The notes: generated by a model from the sequence alone, not told the origin. A stretch of DNA of 42,860 nucleotides from Patescibacteria group bacterium (GCA_018822435.1 JAHJKD010000040.1:1-42860), one strand, 5' to 3'; shown: positions 35,325 to 42,860, numbered from the stretch's first letter. Translations and numbers: made by a program.

Positions 35325-36551
35325 TCACATATTAAGACCTTTTTTAAGGTCACCAATCATATATAAAGATCCGGTAATTACCAGTAAATCATTAAGCTTT
35401 AATTTACGCTTAATGGCCTTATAACTCTTAATTGCATCGTCAATTATAATTACGTTCTTATTAGGATAATTATTTCCGATATACTTTTTTAATGTTTTTA
35501 AATCAATCGACTTTTCAAAGCCAGTTAAAATAATATTATCAAATAAAGGTACGATGTTGTCTATTACTTTTTTATAGTCTTTATTATATTTCAAACTAAA
35601 AAGTAAATATTTATTTTTAAAATCTTTTTTCTCTAACACAATTTTTTTTAAAGAACTTGAAAAAGCTTTCATTTTTTCAGGCGAATGTGCTCCATCCATG
35701 ATTATGAGCGGCCTTCTTGAGATTATTTCAAACCGGCCCGGATGTTTTGCTTTTATTAATCCTGAATAAATATTTTTTTCCGGAATCTTTAATATCTTGG
35801 CTGCCTCTATTGCCAGGATGGCATTTTTGATCTGGAATTCTCCGAGAAGTGATAGCTGGACGTTTTTAAGAGATTTATAATTGAAGGATGTGATCTGCAA
35901 GTCAGTAGTCAGTAGCCGGTAGTCAGATGTATTTATATATTTGGCATTCTTGATTAATTTTGAGCCACTCAATGCAATCGAGCTTGTTTTTATGATGGCT
36001 TGTTTTTCACGGGCGATTTGAGGAAGGGTGGTGCCGAGGATGTCGGTGTGGTCATAATCAATCGTAGTGATGATGACCATGTCTGATTTTAAAACATTAG
36101 TTGCGTCAAAGCGGCCACCTAGTCCGGTTTCTACTACAGCCCAATCAATTTTTTGCTTAGCAAAATAAATAAATGCCAGGGCGATCCAGACTTCGAAATA
36201 AGTGAGCTTATATTTTTTTATCTCTTGTTTGTATTCTTTTACCAGGCTTTCAAAAGAATGAGAAGAAATATTACGGGAATTGATTTTTATTTTCTCAAAA
36301 GGAGAGACTAAATAAGGAGAAGTAATTAAGCCTGTCTTATAACCTGCCTCTTCTAAAATTTTCGCCAACATGGTAGATGTCGAACCTTTCCCGGACGTAC
36401 CAGCAATATGGACAGAATGGAATTGATCCTGCGGATTTCCCAAAGAGCTTAAAAACTCCTTAATGCGGTCGGTCGAATAATGGTCGGTCCGGTTCGCGTC
36501 TAAGGAGCTAAGCCAATTTGATAATTTTCTCGGCAATGGTCTGGCTGGCAT
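35325..36551 (-). CDS. folC: Folylpolyglutamate/dihydrofolate synthase-like Mur ligase family protein
   Basis: ORF; HIAGTSGKGSTSTMLAKILEEAGYKTGLITSPYLVSPFEKIKIN, VVETGLGGRFDATNVL, DYDHTDILGTTLPQIAREKQAIIK, MDGAHSPEKMKAF. Confidence 0.88.
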   Translation of the reverse strand: MPARPLPRKLSNWLSSLDANRTDHYSTDRIKEFLSSLGNPQDQFHSVHIAGTSGKGSTSTMLAKILEEAGYKTGLITSPYLVSPFEKIKINSRNISSHSFESLVKEYKQEIKKYKLTYFEVWIALAFIYFAKQKIDWAVVETGLGGRFDATNVLKSDMVIITTIDYDHTDILGTTLPQIAREKQAIIKTSSIALSGSKLIKNAKYINTSDYRLLTTDLQITSFNYKSLKNVQLSLLGEFQIKNAILAIEAAKILKIPEKNIYSGLIKAKHPGRFEIISRRPLIIMDGAHSPEKMKAFSSSLKKIVLEKKDFKNKYLLFSLKYNKDYKKVIDNIVPLFDNIILTGFEKSIDLKTLKKYIGNNYPNKNVIIIDDAIKSYKAIKRKLKLNDLLVITGSLYMIGDLKKGLNM

Positions 36552-37527
36552 CAGATTTGTTTATCTTCCTTATATTAATAGAGAGAGAATTTTGTTTTTC
36601 TTTGTTGTCTATAAGTTCTTTTATTTTTTTGGTGAATTTTTCCTGAGTGAGATTATCCTGGCCATAAACAATTGCGGCATTTTTTTCTTCTAAGAATCTG
36701 GCATTTTCTTCCTGGGCCCCTTCATATGGAATCAGGATAGTAGGTTTGCCCAAAATTGATAATTCAGAAATTGCGCCTAAGCCTGCCCGGCTAACGACTA
36801 TATCCGCTTTTCCCAAAGCTTCATTCATTTGATCGGTTAAGAATTCAAAAGACTGATAATTTTTACTATCTAATTCTAACCCTTTCTTCCCCTTGCCGGT
36901 TATATGAATAATATTACAGAATTCTAATAATTTTTCATTTACAAGCTCATTTACTTTTTGAGCGCCAATGCCACCGCCCATAATTAAGACGACTGGTTTG
37001 TCGTCTTGAAAATTAATTTCGCTAGTTGTGGGAGAAAGATCTCTTACTGGATTGCCGGTCCAGATGGCTTCAAGAGGTATTTCCTTAAAAGCTTTGGTTA
37101 AAACTGTGGCATTTTTCTTCATGAGCTTGGTGGCCATGGTCATCTGCAGATCCTGATGATGAACCAGAGATTTAATGCCGCGAAATTTTCCGGCCCAAAT
37201 AAACGGCGGCGAGACGAAGCTGCCGGCACTGACAATAACGTCTGGTTTTACTCTTCCTAAAAAGAAATATGCTTTTACTATTGCGATTAAAACTTTAAAT
37301 CCATCAATGGGCGTGCGAAAAGAAATATAGCGGCGAAATTTTCCCGCGATAAAACTTTGGAACTTTATTCCAGCGGCTTCAACCACTTCTCTTTCCGGTC
37401 CGTCTTCAGTGCCAATAAAAAGAATATCATGGCCTTTCAATTTTTCGGCAATTGCGATTAATGGTGTGGCTGATCCGGCTGTTCCTCCTCCGGTCAATAA
37501 TATTTTCATTTTTTTATGATTTTTCAA
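36508..37527 (-). CDS. murG: UDP-N-acetylglucosamine--N-acetylmuramyl-(pentapeptide) pyrophosphoryl-undecaprenol GlcNAc transferase
   Basis: ORF; ILLTGGGTAGSATPLIAIAEKL, VIVSAGSFVSPPFIWAGKF, IMGGGIGAQKVNELV, DIVVSRAGLGAISELSILGKPTILIPYEGAQEENARFL; likely start at the MKILLTGGG Met. Confidence 0.93.
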   Translation of the reverse strand: MKNHKKMKILLTGGGTAGSATPLIAIAEKLKGHDILFIGTEDGPEREVVEAAGIKFQSFIAGKFRRYISFRTPIDGFKVLIAIVKAYFFLGRVKPDVIVSAGSFVSPPFIWAGKFRGIKSLVHHQDLQMTMATKLMKKNATVLTKAFKEIPLEAIWTGNPVRDLSPTTSEINFQDDKPVVLIMGGGIGAQKVNELVNEKLLEFCNIIHITGKGKKGLELDSKNYQSFEFLTDQMNEALGKADIVVSRAGLGAISELSILGKPTILIPYEGAQEENARFLEEKNAAIVYGQDNLTQEKFTKKIKELIDNKEKQNSLSINIRKINKSDASQTIAEKIIKLA

Positions 37528-38455
37528 TATAGTTATGAATATTTACTAAAACACCCGGATCTTTGATTTTCGATTTTTTTAAATATTGTAATATTTCATT
37601 ATAAATAATAATTGTCTTTTCTATACTATTCTTTCTCAAAATTGATTCAATATTAAATACCTTTATTAAACTATCGGTTAAATTTTTATCGGTAAACCAA
37701 ACTTTAAAATCATCTCCTGAAAATTTAAAAATTTTTACTAATTTATTTAAAATTTGATTTACAATTTTATTAAGCTCAATTATTTTTTCAGCGGGGATAT
37801 CTGGATAATTTTTTTCTATATAGGAAAAATTATCTGAAATAATAATTTTACACATACTTTCAATCCTTGGAATTGCTTCTTTGGCTGAATCAGAATTTTC
37901 TAATAATTTATTGATTGTTAGATTATTTCTTCCGCTTTTTAATTCAACTTCACAAAATTTTATTTTTTTATTTTTCTCATCATATAATAAATTCATTTGC
38001 CAACCTGGAATTTCAAGACCAAATTTTTCATAAGCTTGTGCGAGCTCTGATCCTTCGGGATATTTTTCTTCAATATATTCTTTATATTCTTTTATCAATT
38101 TTTCTATTTCTTTTTTATCTAGCTCTCCATCATAATAATTTTGCATCGCCTGATTAATTCGCTCTTTTCTTTCACGATCTTCTTCCGGGACTTCCACTTT
38201 TCGCGAATAAAGCTTTAAGGAATCCCCTTTTTTTTGAGAGCCAACAACTTCGATAATATGATCAGGTAAAACTTGCCGGGCTAATCGAAAAGTAAAATAA
38301 ATATCCTTTAATTTTCCTGTTGTAATTCTTTCTTTAGCATTGTCTAAACTTAAAGGACGGAATTCTTTTTCAATGATGTCATTAGGCAATTCAAAAATCT
38401 CGCCTTCTTCGCCTGCGGTGATTTTCCTCCTGCTTTTTTCCGAGGCAGGTATCAT
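37514..38455 (-). CDS. Hypothetical protein (313 aa) inside the cell-wall cluster
   Basis: ORF overlapping murG and ftsW ends; no family recognised. Confidence 0.8.
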   Translation of the reverse strand: MIPASEKSRRKITAGEEGEIFELPNDIIEKEFRPLSLDNAKERITTGKLKDIYFTFRLARQVLPDHIIEVVGSQKKGDSLKLYSRKVEVPEEDRERKERINQAMQNYYDGELDKKEIEKLIKEYKEYIEEKYPEGSELAQAYEKFGLEIPGWQMNLLYDEKNKKIKFCEVELKSGRNNLTINKLLENSDSAKEAIPRIESMCKIIISDNFSYIEKNYPDIPAEKIIELNKIVNQILNKLVKIFKFSGDDFKVWFTDKNLTDSLIKVFNIESILRKNSIEKTIIIYNEILQYLKKSKIKDPGVLVNIHNYIEKS

Positions 38456-39660
38456 GATATTTTTGTTTTCCTAGTTTGTCGGGAAATATTTACGAGCAGA
38501 CCCATGGCTGCCAGGACGGTAATAAGGGACGTACTGCCATAACTTATAAACGGCAAAGTGATTCCTGTCAATGGTAGCAGACCGATCATGGCCATGATGT
38601 TTACAAAGGCCTGAAATGACACCCAGGAAATGATACCGACAGCCAGGAGTTTTCCAAATGCATCCGGAGCATTGCGGGCTATTTTGATGCCCTGATATGC
38701 CAGGCCAAAAAATAATAATACCAGTCCGACCGCAAAGAAAAAGCCCATCTCTTCGGCGATGATAGCGTAAATAGAATCACCGGCTGCTTCCGGCAAGTAG
38801 TTGAATTTTTGCCGCGAATGCCCGAGGCCTAGCCCGAAGACTCCGCCCGAGCCGATGGCCAATAAAGCCTGATTCACGTGATAGCCGATCCCCTGCGGAT
38901 CCAGCTCGGGATTTAAAAAAGTGGTAAGCCGGTTGGCCCGATATGGCGCAATTTTAATAAGCAAATAAAAAAGAATAGCGCCTCCTCCTGCCATCCACCC
39001 CAGGTGTTTCCACGGTGCGCCAGCCACAAAATATACCACAATAGAAATTACGCCAATGACAATCATGGTTCCCAGATCCTTCTGGATTCCCGCGACCATG
39101 AAAACCAAAAAAGCGATCATGATAATAAATGGCATGAAAGAGTATGAGAAGTCTTCTAGCTTTTTCTCCCGTTGCTCAAGCCAGGTAGCGAGATATATGA
39201 GAAAGGTCAATTTTACCAGTTCGGACGGCTGAAACGGAATACCTAAAATACTGACCCATCTTTTTGCACCTAAAAACTCATAACCAATGCCAGGTATTAA
39301 AACTAAGAAGAGAAGAAATATCGAAACAATCACTATGGGAAAAGCGTATTTTTTCCAATAATGATAATCGATCTTGCTCATTACCCAGAAAGCGACAATG
39401 CCGATAAGGACCCCGTAAAGCAACTGATGCTTCAGGAAATAATTATGGTCTCCGAATTTCTGCCAACCAAGAACAGATGAGGCAGAGGAAAGCATAATGA
39501 GGCCAAATACTAAAATTACACCAAGGATGATTATCAGGGTGTAGTCCGGTTCGTGCGTGTTAGTTGGTTTTGTTCGTGACGGCTTTTGCGTGGCCTGGGC
39601 CGGCCGACGCGGTATGCCGATTTTCTTTTGCATGCCCATATTATACCAGATTTTTTGCAA
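38452..39660 (-). CDS. ftsW: FtsW/RodA/SpoVE family lipid II polymerase
   Basis: ORF; multi-TM; WVSILGIPFQPSELVKLTFLIYLATWL, SGGVFGLGLGHSRQKFNYLPEAAGDSIYAIIAEEMGF, LLPLTGITLPFISYGSTSLITVLAAMGLLVNISRQ; probable start at MGMQKK. Confidence 0.96.
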   Translation of the reverse strand: MQKIWYNMGMQKKIGIPRRPAQATQKPSRTKPTNTHEPDYTLIIILGVILVFGLIMLSSASSVLGWQKFGDHNYFLKHQLLYGVLIGIVAFWVMSKIDYHYWKKYAFPIVIVSIFLLFLVLIPGIGYEFLGAKRWVSILGIPFQPSELVKLTFLIYLATWLEQREKKLEDFSYSFMPFIIMIAFLVFMVAGIQKDLGTMIVIGVISIVVYFVAGAPWKHLGWMAGGGAILFYLLIKIAPYRANRLTTFLNPELDPQGIGYHVNQALLAIGSGGVFGLGLGHSRQKFNYLPEAAGDSIYAIIAEEMGFFFAVGLVLLFFGLAYQGIKIARNAPDAFGKLLAVGIISWVSFQAFVNIMAMIGLLPLTGITLPFISYGSTSLITVLAAMGLLVNISRQTRKTKIS

Positions 39661-39696
39661 TAAAAAAACCCGCCGTCGCTGAAGCTATGGCGGGGC
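39661..39696 (-). terminator. Intrinsic terminator of the candidate small RNA
   Basis: Minus strand GCCCCGCCATAGCTTCAGCGACGGCGGGTTTTTTT. Confidence 0.8.
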
Positions 39697-39872
39697 AAAG
39701 CCGCCCAAGAAGCTAAGGAATATACTCAGGATTAGTTGCCTGTTGGCCAGCCCGAATGCCAAAAGGTATTCAGGGAGGAGAGAGATTTTGGCCGCGTAGG
39801 CACTCCGAGTCAATACTCCTTAGCTTCCTGGACGGATTCCAGGGGATTAATTTTTCTAACCAAAAAACCCGA
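39661..39872 (-). ncRNA. Candidate rod-shaped (6S-like) small RNA, ~205-212 nt
   Basis: Minus strand: extended -10 TGtTATAAT just upstream; 15-bp closing stem GAAGCUAAGGAGUAU/AUAUUCCUUAGCUUC; inner stems GCCUacGcGGCCA/UGGCCaaCaGGC and CCUGAAUaCCuuuuGGcAUUCGGG; ends in terminator CCCGCC...GGCGGGTTTTTTT. Confidence 0.6.
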
Positions 39873-39877
39873 GCCTT

Positions 39878-39886
39878 ATTATAACA
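39878..39886 (-). promoter_or_regulatory. Extended -10 promoter element
   Basis: Minus strand TG-T-TATAAT; -35 weak (TTCCTG at 39901-39906). Confidence 0.55.
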
Positions 39887-40033
39887 CTCTCTCCTTAGAA
39901 CAGGAAGTTATATCAGACTCGAGTTTATTTGTATAATGGGACAGATTCATTCTTTTGTTTTTCTTATATATTAATTTAATAAACAATTGAAAATCTTCCA
40001 GAAAGCCAAGCGCCAGTTAAGGCGCCGGCTTTC

Positions 40034-40112
40034 AACAGGAAGGAAAAGGAGGTGATATTGGGACAATTTAATTTAAATATTTCCCGCTCTCCTCCTATTC
40101 TTTCCTGCTGAA
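40034..40112 (-). repeat. Long hairpin element, diverged copy
   Basis: Stem CAGGAAnGAA.AGGAGG/CCTCCTnTTCCTTCCTG with A/T-rich loop GGGAAATATTTAAATTAAATTGTCCC matching the two copies below. Confidence 0.7.
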
Positions 40113-40124
40113 AGAACCTTTCTG

Positions 40125-40212
40125 AGGACAAGTGAGATAAGGTGGTGGTAAAGCCTAGAGACAATTTATATTAATATTTCTCTGGCTACTCTCTCCCTTA
40201 CCTCGCTTTTTC
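40125..40212 (-). repeat. Long hairpin element, copy A
   Basis: GCGAGGTAAGGGAGAGAGTAGCCAGAGAAATATTAATATAAATTGTCTCTAGGCTTTACCACCACCTTATCTCAC on the minus strand; near-identical to copy B. Confidence 0.9.
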
Positions 40213-40241
40213 TCACAAATCCTTGATTGGGGTTATTTTCT

Positions 40242-40330
40242 AGGAACAAGTGAGATAAGGTGGTGGTAAAGCCTAGAGACAATTTATATTAATATTTCTC
40301 TGGCTACTCTCTCCTTACCTCGCTTTTTCC
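40242..40330 (-). repeat. Long hairpin element, copy B
   Basis: Same ~75-nt core as copy A with one base fewer in the G-run. Confidence 0.9.
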
Positions 40331-40355
40331 TACAATTTTGGGCACAACTGAAGTA

Positions 40356-40411
40356 TGAAAAAAAGCAGTAGTTTGCGTGCTGGAAAGAGTATGCAAAATA
40401 CTGCCGTTTTC
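40356..40411 (-). terminator. Leader terminator-like hairpin
   Basis: Minus strand GCAGTATTTTGC...GCAAACTACTGCTTTTTTT; 12-bp stem with one mismatch and T7. Confidence 0.75.
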
Positions 40412-40458
40412 TATATATGTACTCTCTCCAAAGTATCTCGATTTTTAATGAACATATA

Positions 40459-40487
40459 AGTATATACACAAAAAAAGATTTTGTCAA
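40459..40487 (-). promoter_or_regulatory. Sigma70-type promoter driving the 39.66-40.46 kb non-coding locus
   Basis: Minus strand TTGACA - 17 nt - TATACT. Confidence 0.85.
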
Positions 40488-40528
40488 GACCCCGACAAAA
40501 CCTTCCGCTAATATTAGCTAAATTTGTG

Positions 40529-40849
40529 CTATTTTTTCAATTTATTCTTGAATTCACCTATATTAAAATATACTTCTGCGCCGCCTTCGACAGGCCGTAA
40601 TACGATCGTACTTTCTATTTGAGTATCAACGTCTTTTTTCATTGGATCATCAGTTCTTTTCATAAATTTCATTTCCCGATAATCAACTACTTCATATTCT
40701 GTATCGTTTAAAGTAATTTTATCTCCAATTTCATAATAACAACCAGCGTCTTTGAACTCCTGTTCAACTTTTAGGCCTTTCTGAACTTTTTCATACCCTG
40801 AGGCCCATAAAGGCCGGCCTACGTCTGGTGATTTAATTGGTTCTCCCAT
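40529..40849 (-). CDS. Hypothetical protein (106 aa)
   Basis: ORF directly downstream of lepA. Confidence 0.7.
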   Translation of the reverse strand: MGEPIKSPDVGRPLWASGYEKVQKGLKVEQEFKDAGCYYEIGDKITLNDTEYEVVDYREMKFMKRTDDPMKKDVDTQIESTIVLRPVEGGAEVYFNIGEFKNKLKK

Positions 40850-40859
40850 AATATTTATG

Positions 40860-42641
40860 TTATCTTTTTAATACGGCTAAGAAGGCTTCTTGTGGTATGT
40901 CCACCTTGCCGATGGCCTTCATCTTCTTTTTACCAGCTTTTTGCTTTTCCAGCAACTTACGCTTTCGGGTAACATCACCACCATATAATTTAGCAGTTAC
41001 GTCTTTGCGCATAGCCGGGATCTTTTCCGAAGCGTAAATTTTTCCGCCCACGGCTGCCTGGACGCGGACTTCGAACATTTGCCGGGGCAAAACATCTTTT
41101 AGGGCCTTGGCGATTTTTCGGCCAGCTCTTTGGACTTCGTCTTTATAGACAATGGAAGCCAGGGCCTCGACTGGTTCAGTCGCGACTAATATATCCATGC
41201 GCGAAACAGTGCATGTCTGATAACCGGCAAAGTCATAATTCAAACTGGCATAACCAGAAGAAATGTTTTTAAGTTTGTCATAAAAATCCACGACTATCTG
41301 AGAGAGGGGCACTTTGTAATGAATGACAACTCTAAACTCATCCAAATATTCCATTTGATTATCAACCGGTATTCCCCTCTTCTCCTGAAGCAAAGTCATG
41401 ATACCGCCGATATAATCAGACGGGGTGACAACATCTATCATCATCATGGGTTCTTCCACGTGGTCGATGAAATTAGGATCAGGTAAATCTAACGGTGAGG
41501 AAATTATTTTTTCTTCTCCTTTAGAGGTGGTGACTTTATAAGCAACAGATGGAACGGTAACTATTAAATCTAAATTGAATTCGCGTTTTAATCTTTCCTG
41601 GACAATATCAAGATGAAGCAAACCAAGAAAACCAGCGCGAAAACCAAAACCTAAGGCGGTTGATCTTTCTGGTTCGTATATCATGGCCGCGTCATTCAGC
41701 TTCAACTTTTCCATGGCTTCTTTTAGTTCCGGATAATCATTGCCTTCCTGGCAAAAAATGCCGGCAAAAACCATGGGCTTAACTTCTTTGTACCCGGCCA
41801 AAGGCTCTGAGGCCTGATTTTTTAAAATTGTAACAGTGTCACCAACTCTGCTTTCAGCCACTTCTTTAAAACCAGTTACTATATAGCCGATATCCCCGGC
41901 GGATAAAGAATTTTCAGATTTCATTTTTGGTTTGAAGAAACCGACTTCTAATACTTCGCTTTCTTTTTGGGTAGCTAAAAGTCTCATTCTGTCCCCTTTT
42001 TTAATCTTCCCATCAAAAACTCTGACATAGGTGATAACACCGCGATAGTCATCGAATACAGAATCAAATATCAAGGCCCGGGTTTTATCCGAGGTGGTTT
42101 TAGGTTCAGGCACTTTTTCCACTACGGCTTTTAAAACCGCTTCTACATTTTCTCCGGTTTTGGCGGAAACTGGAATAATATCTTTTTCATCACAACCAAG
42201 AAGCCCAACGACTTCTTTGGTGACTTTTTTTACATCCGCCGCAGGCAAGTCAATCTTATTAAGAACCGGGATTATTTCTAAATCCTGCTCTATGGCAAGA
42301 TAGAGATTAGCTAAAGTCTGGGCCTCTATTCCCTGAGTGGCATCTACTACTAATAAGGCGCCTTCGCAGCAAGCCAGGCTCCGGGAAACTTCATAGCTGA
42401 AATCAACATGACCGGGTGTATCGATCAGGTTTAATATATTGCCTTCATATTCCATTCTAACTGGCTGAAGCTTGATGGTAATACCTCTTTCTCTTTCTAG
42501 ATCCATAGAATCAAGCAGCTGTTCTTTCATGTCCCTTTTTTCAACTGTGCCGGTCAATTCCAAAAGACGGTCGGCCAGCGTAGACTTGCCGTGGTCGATG
42601 TGAGCGATGATGCAGAAATTACGGATTTTTTCTAGATTCAT
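40860..42641 (-). CDS. lepA: Elongation factor 4
   Basis: ORF; IRNFCIIAHIDHGKSTLADRLLELTGTVEKRDMKEQLLDSMDLERERGITIK, NLIDTPGHVDFSYEV, C-terminal KVDIPQEAFLAVLK. Confidence 0.98.
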   Translation of the reverse strand: MNLEKIRNFCIIAHIDHGKSTLADRLLELTGTVEKRDMKEQLLDSMDLERERGITIKLQPVRMEYEGNILNLIDTPGHVDFSYEVSRSLACCEGALLVVDATQGIEAQTLANLYLAIEQDLEIIPVLNKIDLPAADVKKVTKEVVGLLGCDEKDIIPVSAKTGENVEAVLKAVVEKVPEPKTTSDKTRALIFDSVFDDYRGVITYVRVFDGKIKKGDRMRLLATQKESEVLEVGFFKPKMKSENSLSAGDIGYIVTGFKEVAESRVGDTVTILKNQASEPLAGYKEVKPMVFAGIFCQEGNDYPELKEAMEKLKLNDAAMIYEPERSTALGFGFRAGFLGLLHLDIVQERLKREFNLDLIVTVPSVAYKVTTSKGEEKIISSPLDLPDPNFIDHVEEPMMMIDVVTPSDYIGGIMTLLQEKRGIPVDNQMEYLDEFRVVIHYKVPLSQIVVDFYDKLKNISSGYASLNYDFAGYQTCTVSRMDILVATEPVEALASIVYKDEVQRAGRKIAKALKDVLPRQMFEVRVQAAVGGKIYASEKIPAMRKDVTAKLYGGDVTRKRKLLEKQKAGKKKMKAIGKVDIPQEAFLAVLKR

Positions 42642-42661
42642 AGCTTGTAATTTACCTTATT

Positions 42662-42690
42662 TTGATTTTATTTTCAAGGGTTGTTATAAT
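42662..42690 (+). promoter_or_regulatory. Sigma70-type promoter upstream of the RAYT gene
   Basis: TTGATT - 17 nt - TATAAT. Confidence 0.7.
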
Positions 42691-42700
42691 GGTAATGGCG

Positions 42701-42729
42701 TCCACATGGCAATCCATGCGGATTTTTTT
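42701..42729 (+). terminator. Terminator-like hairpin between promoter and ATG of the RAYT gene
   Basis: TCCaCATGGcaatCCATGcGGATTTTTTT. Confidence 0.7.
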
Positions 42730-42733
42730 ATTT

Positions 42734-42860
42734 ATGTATATTGCCCGGAACCGCAAACCGCAACGGTTGAAAAATAGGGATTATTCGAAAAATGGATATT
42801 ATTTTGTGACTTTTTGTTCACGGTTTTTTATTCGTTGGTTTGGAAAAATTGAGGATGATC
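42734..42860 (+). CDS. N-terminus of REP-associated tyrosine transposase (Y1/IS200-like family), partial
   Basis: Hand translation MYIARNRKPQRLKNRDYSKNGYYFVTFCSRFFIRWFGKIEDD...; 'RLKNxDYSxNGxYFVTxC' is typical of the family. Confidence 0.85.
   Translation, partial: MYIARNRKPQRLKNRDYSKNGYYFVTFCSRFFIRWFGKIEDD

Noticed and set aside
39736-39936. 66-aa plus-strand ORF
   Set aside because: Lies within the rod-like RNA candidate; no homology or SD; long inverted repeats explain the sequence better.
40125-40160. T-box-like string AAGGTGGTGGTAAAGCC on the plus strand
   Set aside because: Superficial resemblance to AGGGUGGNACCGCG; wrong strand relative to the promoter and genes, and other T-box elements not seen.
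40034-40330. CRISPR array or tandem glycine/THF riboswitch
   Set aside because: Only two near-identical units of ~88 bp with internal hairpins and no uniform spacers; GGAGAGAG resembles riboswitch starts but the conserved downstream cores of those classes are absent.
40284-40487. 67-aa minus-strand ORF
   Set aside because: Runs through the promoter, terminator and hairpin copy B; no protein-like motif.
1-42860. tRNA, rRNA, CRISPR-cas, or alternative genetic code (TGA as Gly)
   Set aside because: No tRNA/rRNA/CRISPR signatures recognised; ORFs behave normally with TGA as stop, so no support for recoding.

Overview
The window looks like a compact Candidate Phyla Radiation (Patescibacteria)-type genome segment. 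This lineage call is inferred from gene content and protein style, not from a search. Nearly all genes are on the minus strand. Recognisable content: an MTA-salvage cluster (mtnA, class II aldolase, apt, mtnP); ATP-type PEP carboxykinase; a short radical SAM protein; secA, secD and secF, where SecD carries an inserted and possibly circularly permuted parvulin domain; a type IV secretion-like ATPase with a membrane partner; a sigma-region-4/HARE-HTH regulator; two FG-GAP-repeat + YkuD L,D-transpeptidase paralogs; a giant LamG-bearing pilin; a cell-wall cluster (ftsW, unknown, murG, folC, murC, murB); hpf; lepA; and the start of a REP-associated (RAYT/IS200-like) transposase at the right edge. 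The two best candidates for undescribed biology are: (1) a family of five ~500-570 aa, extremely Cys-rich proteins with a zinc ribbon at each end and an internally duplicated Cys-rich solenoid-like core, four of them in tandem (10284-16841); (2) an ~870 bp non-coding locus between ftsW and a small gene upstream of it (39661-40528), with a consensus promoter, a terminator/alternative-stem leader, three related long hairpins, a recurring GGAGAGAG motif, and a ~205 nt rod-like 6S-like RNA candidate with its own extended -10 and intrinsic terminator. A GxxExxY-family remnant with an in-frame A_AAA_AAG slippery site and flanking inverted repeats, a GC-rich islet gene, a 42-bp coding tandem repeat behind a near-leaderless promoter, and several palindromes are also reported. 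All similarity calls come from reading the sequence; no database search was run.
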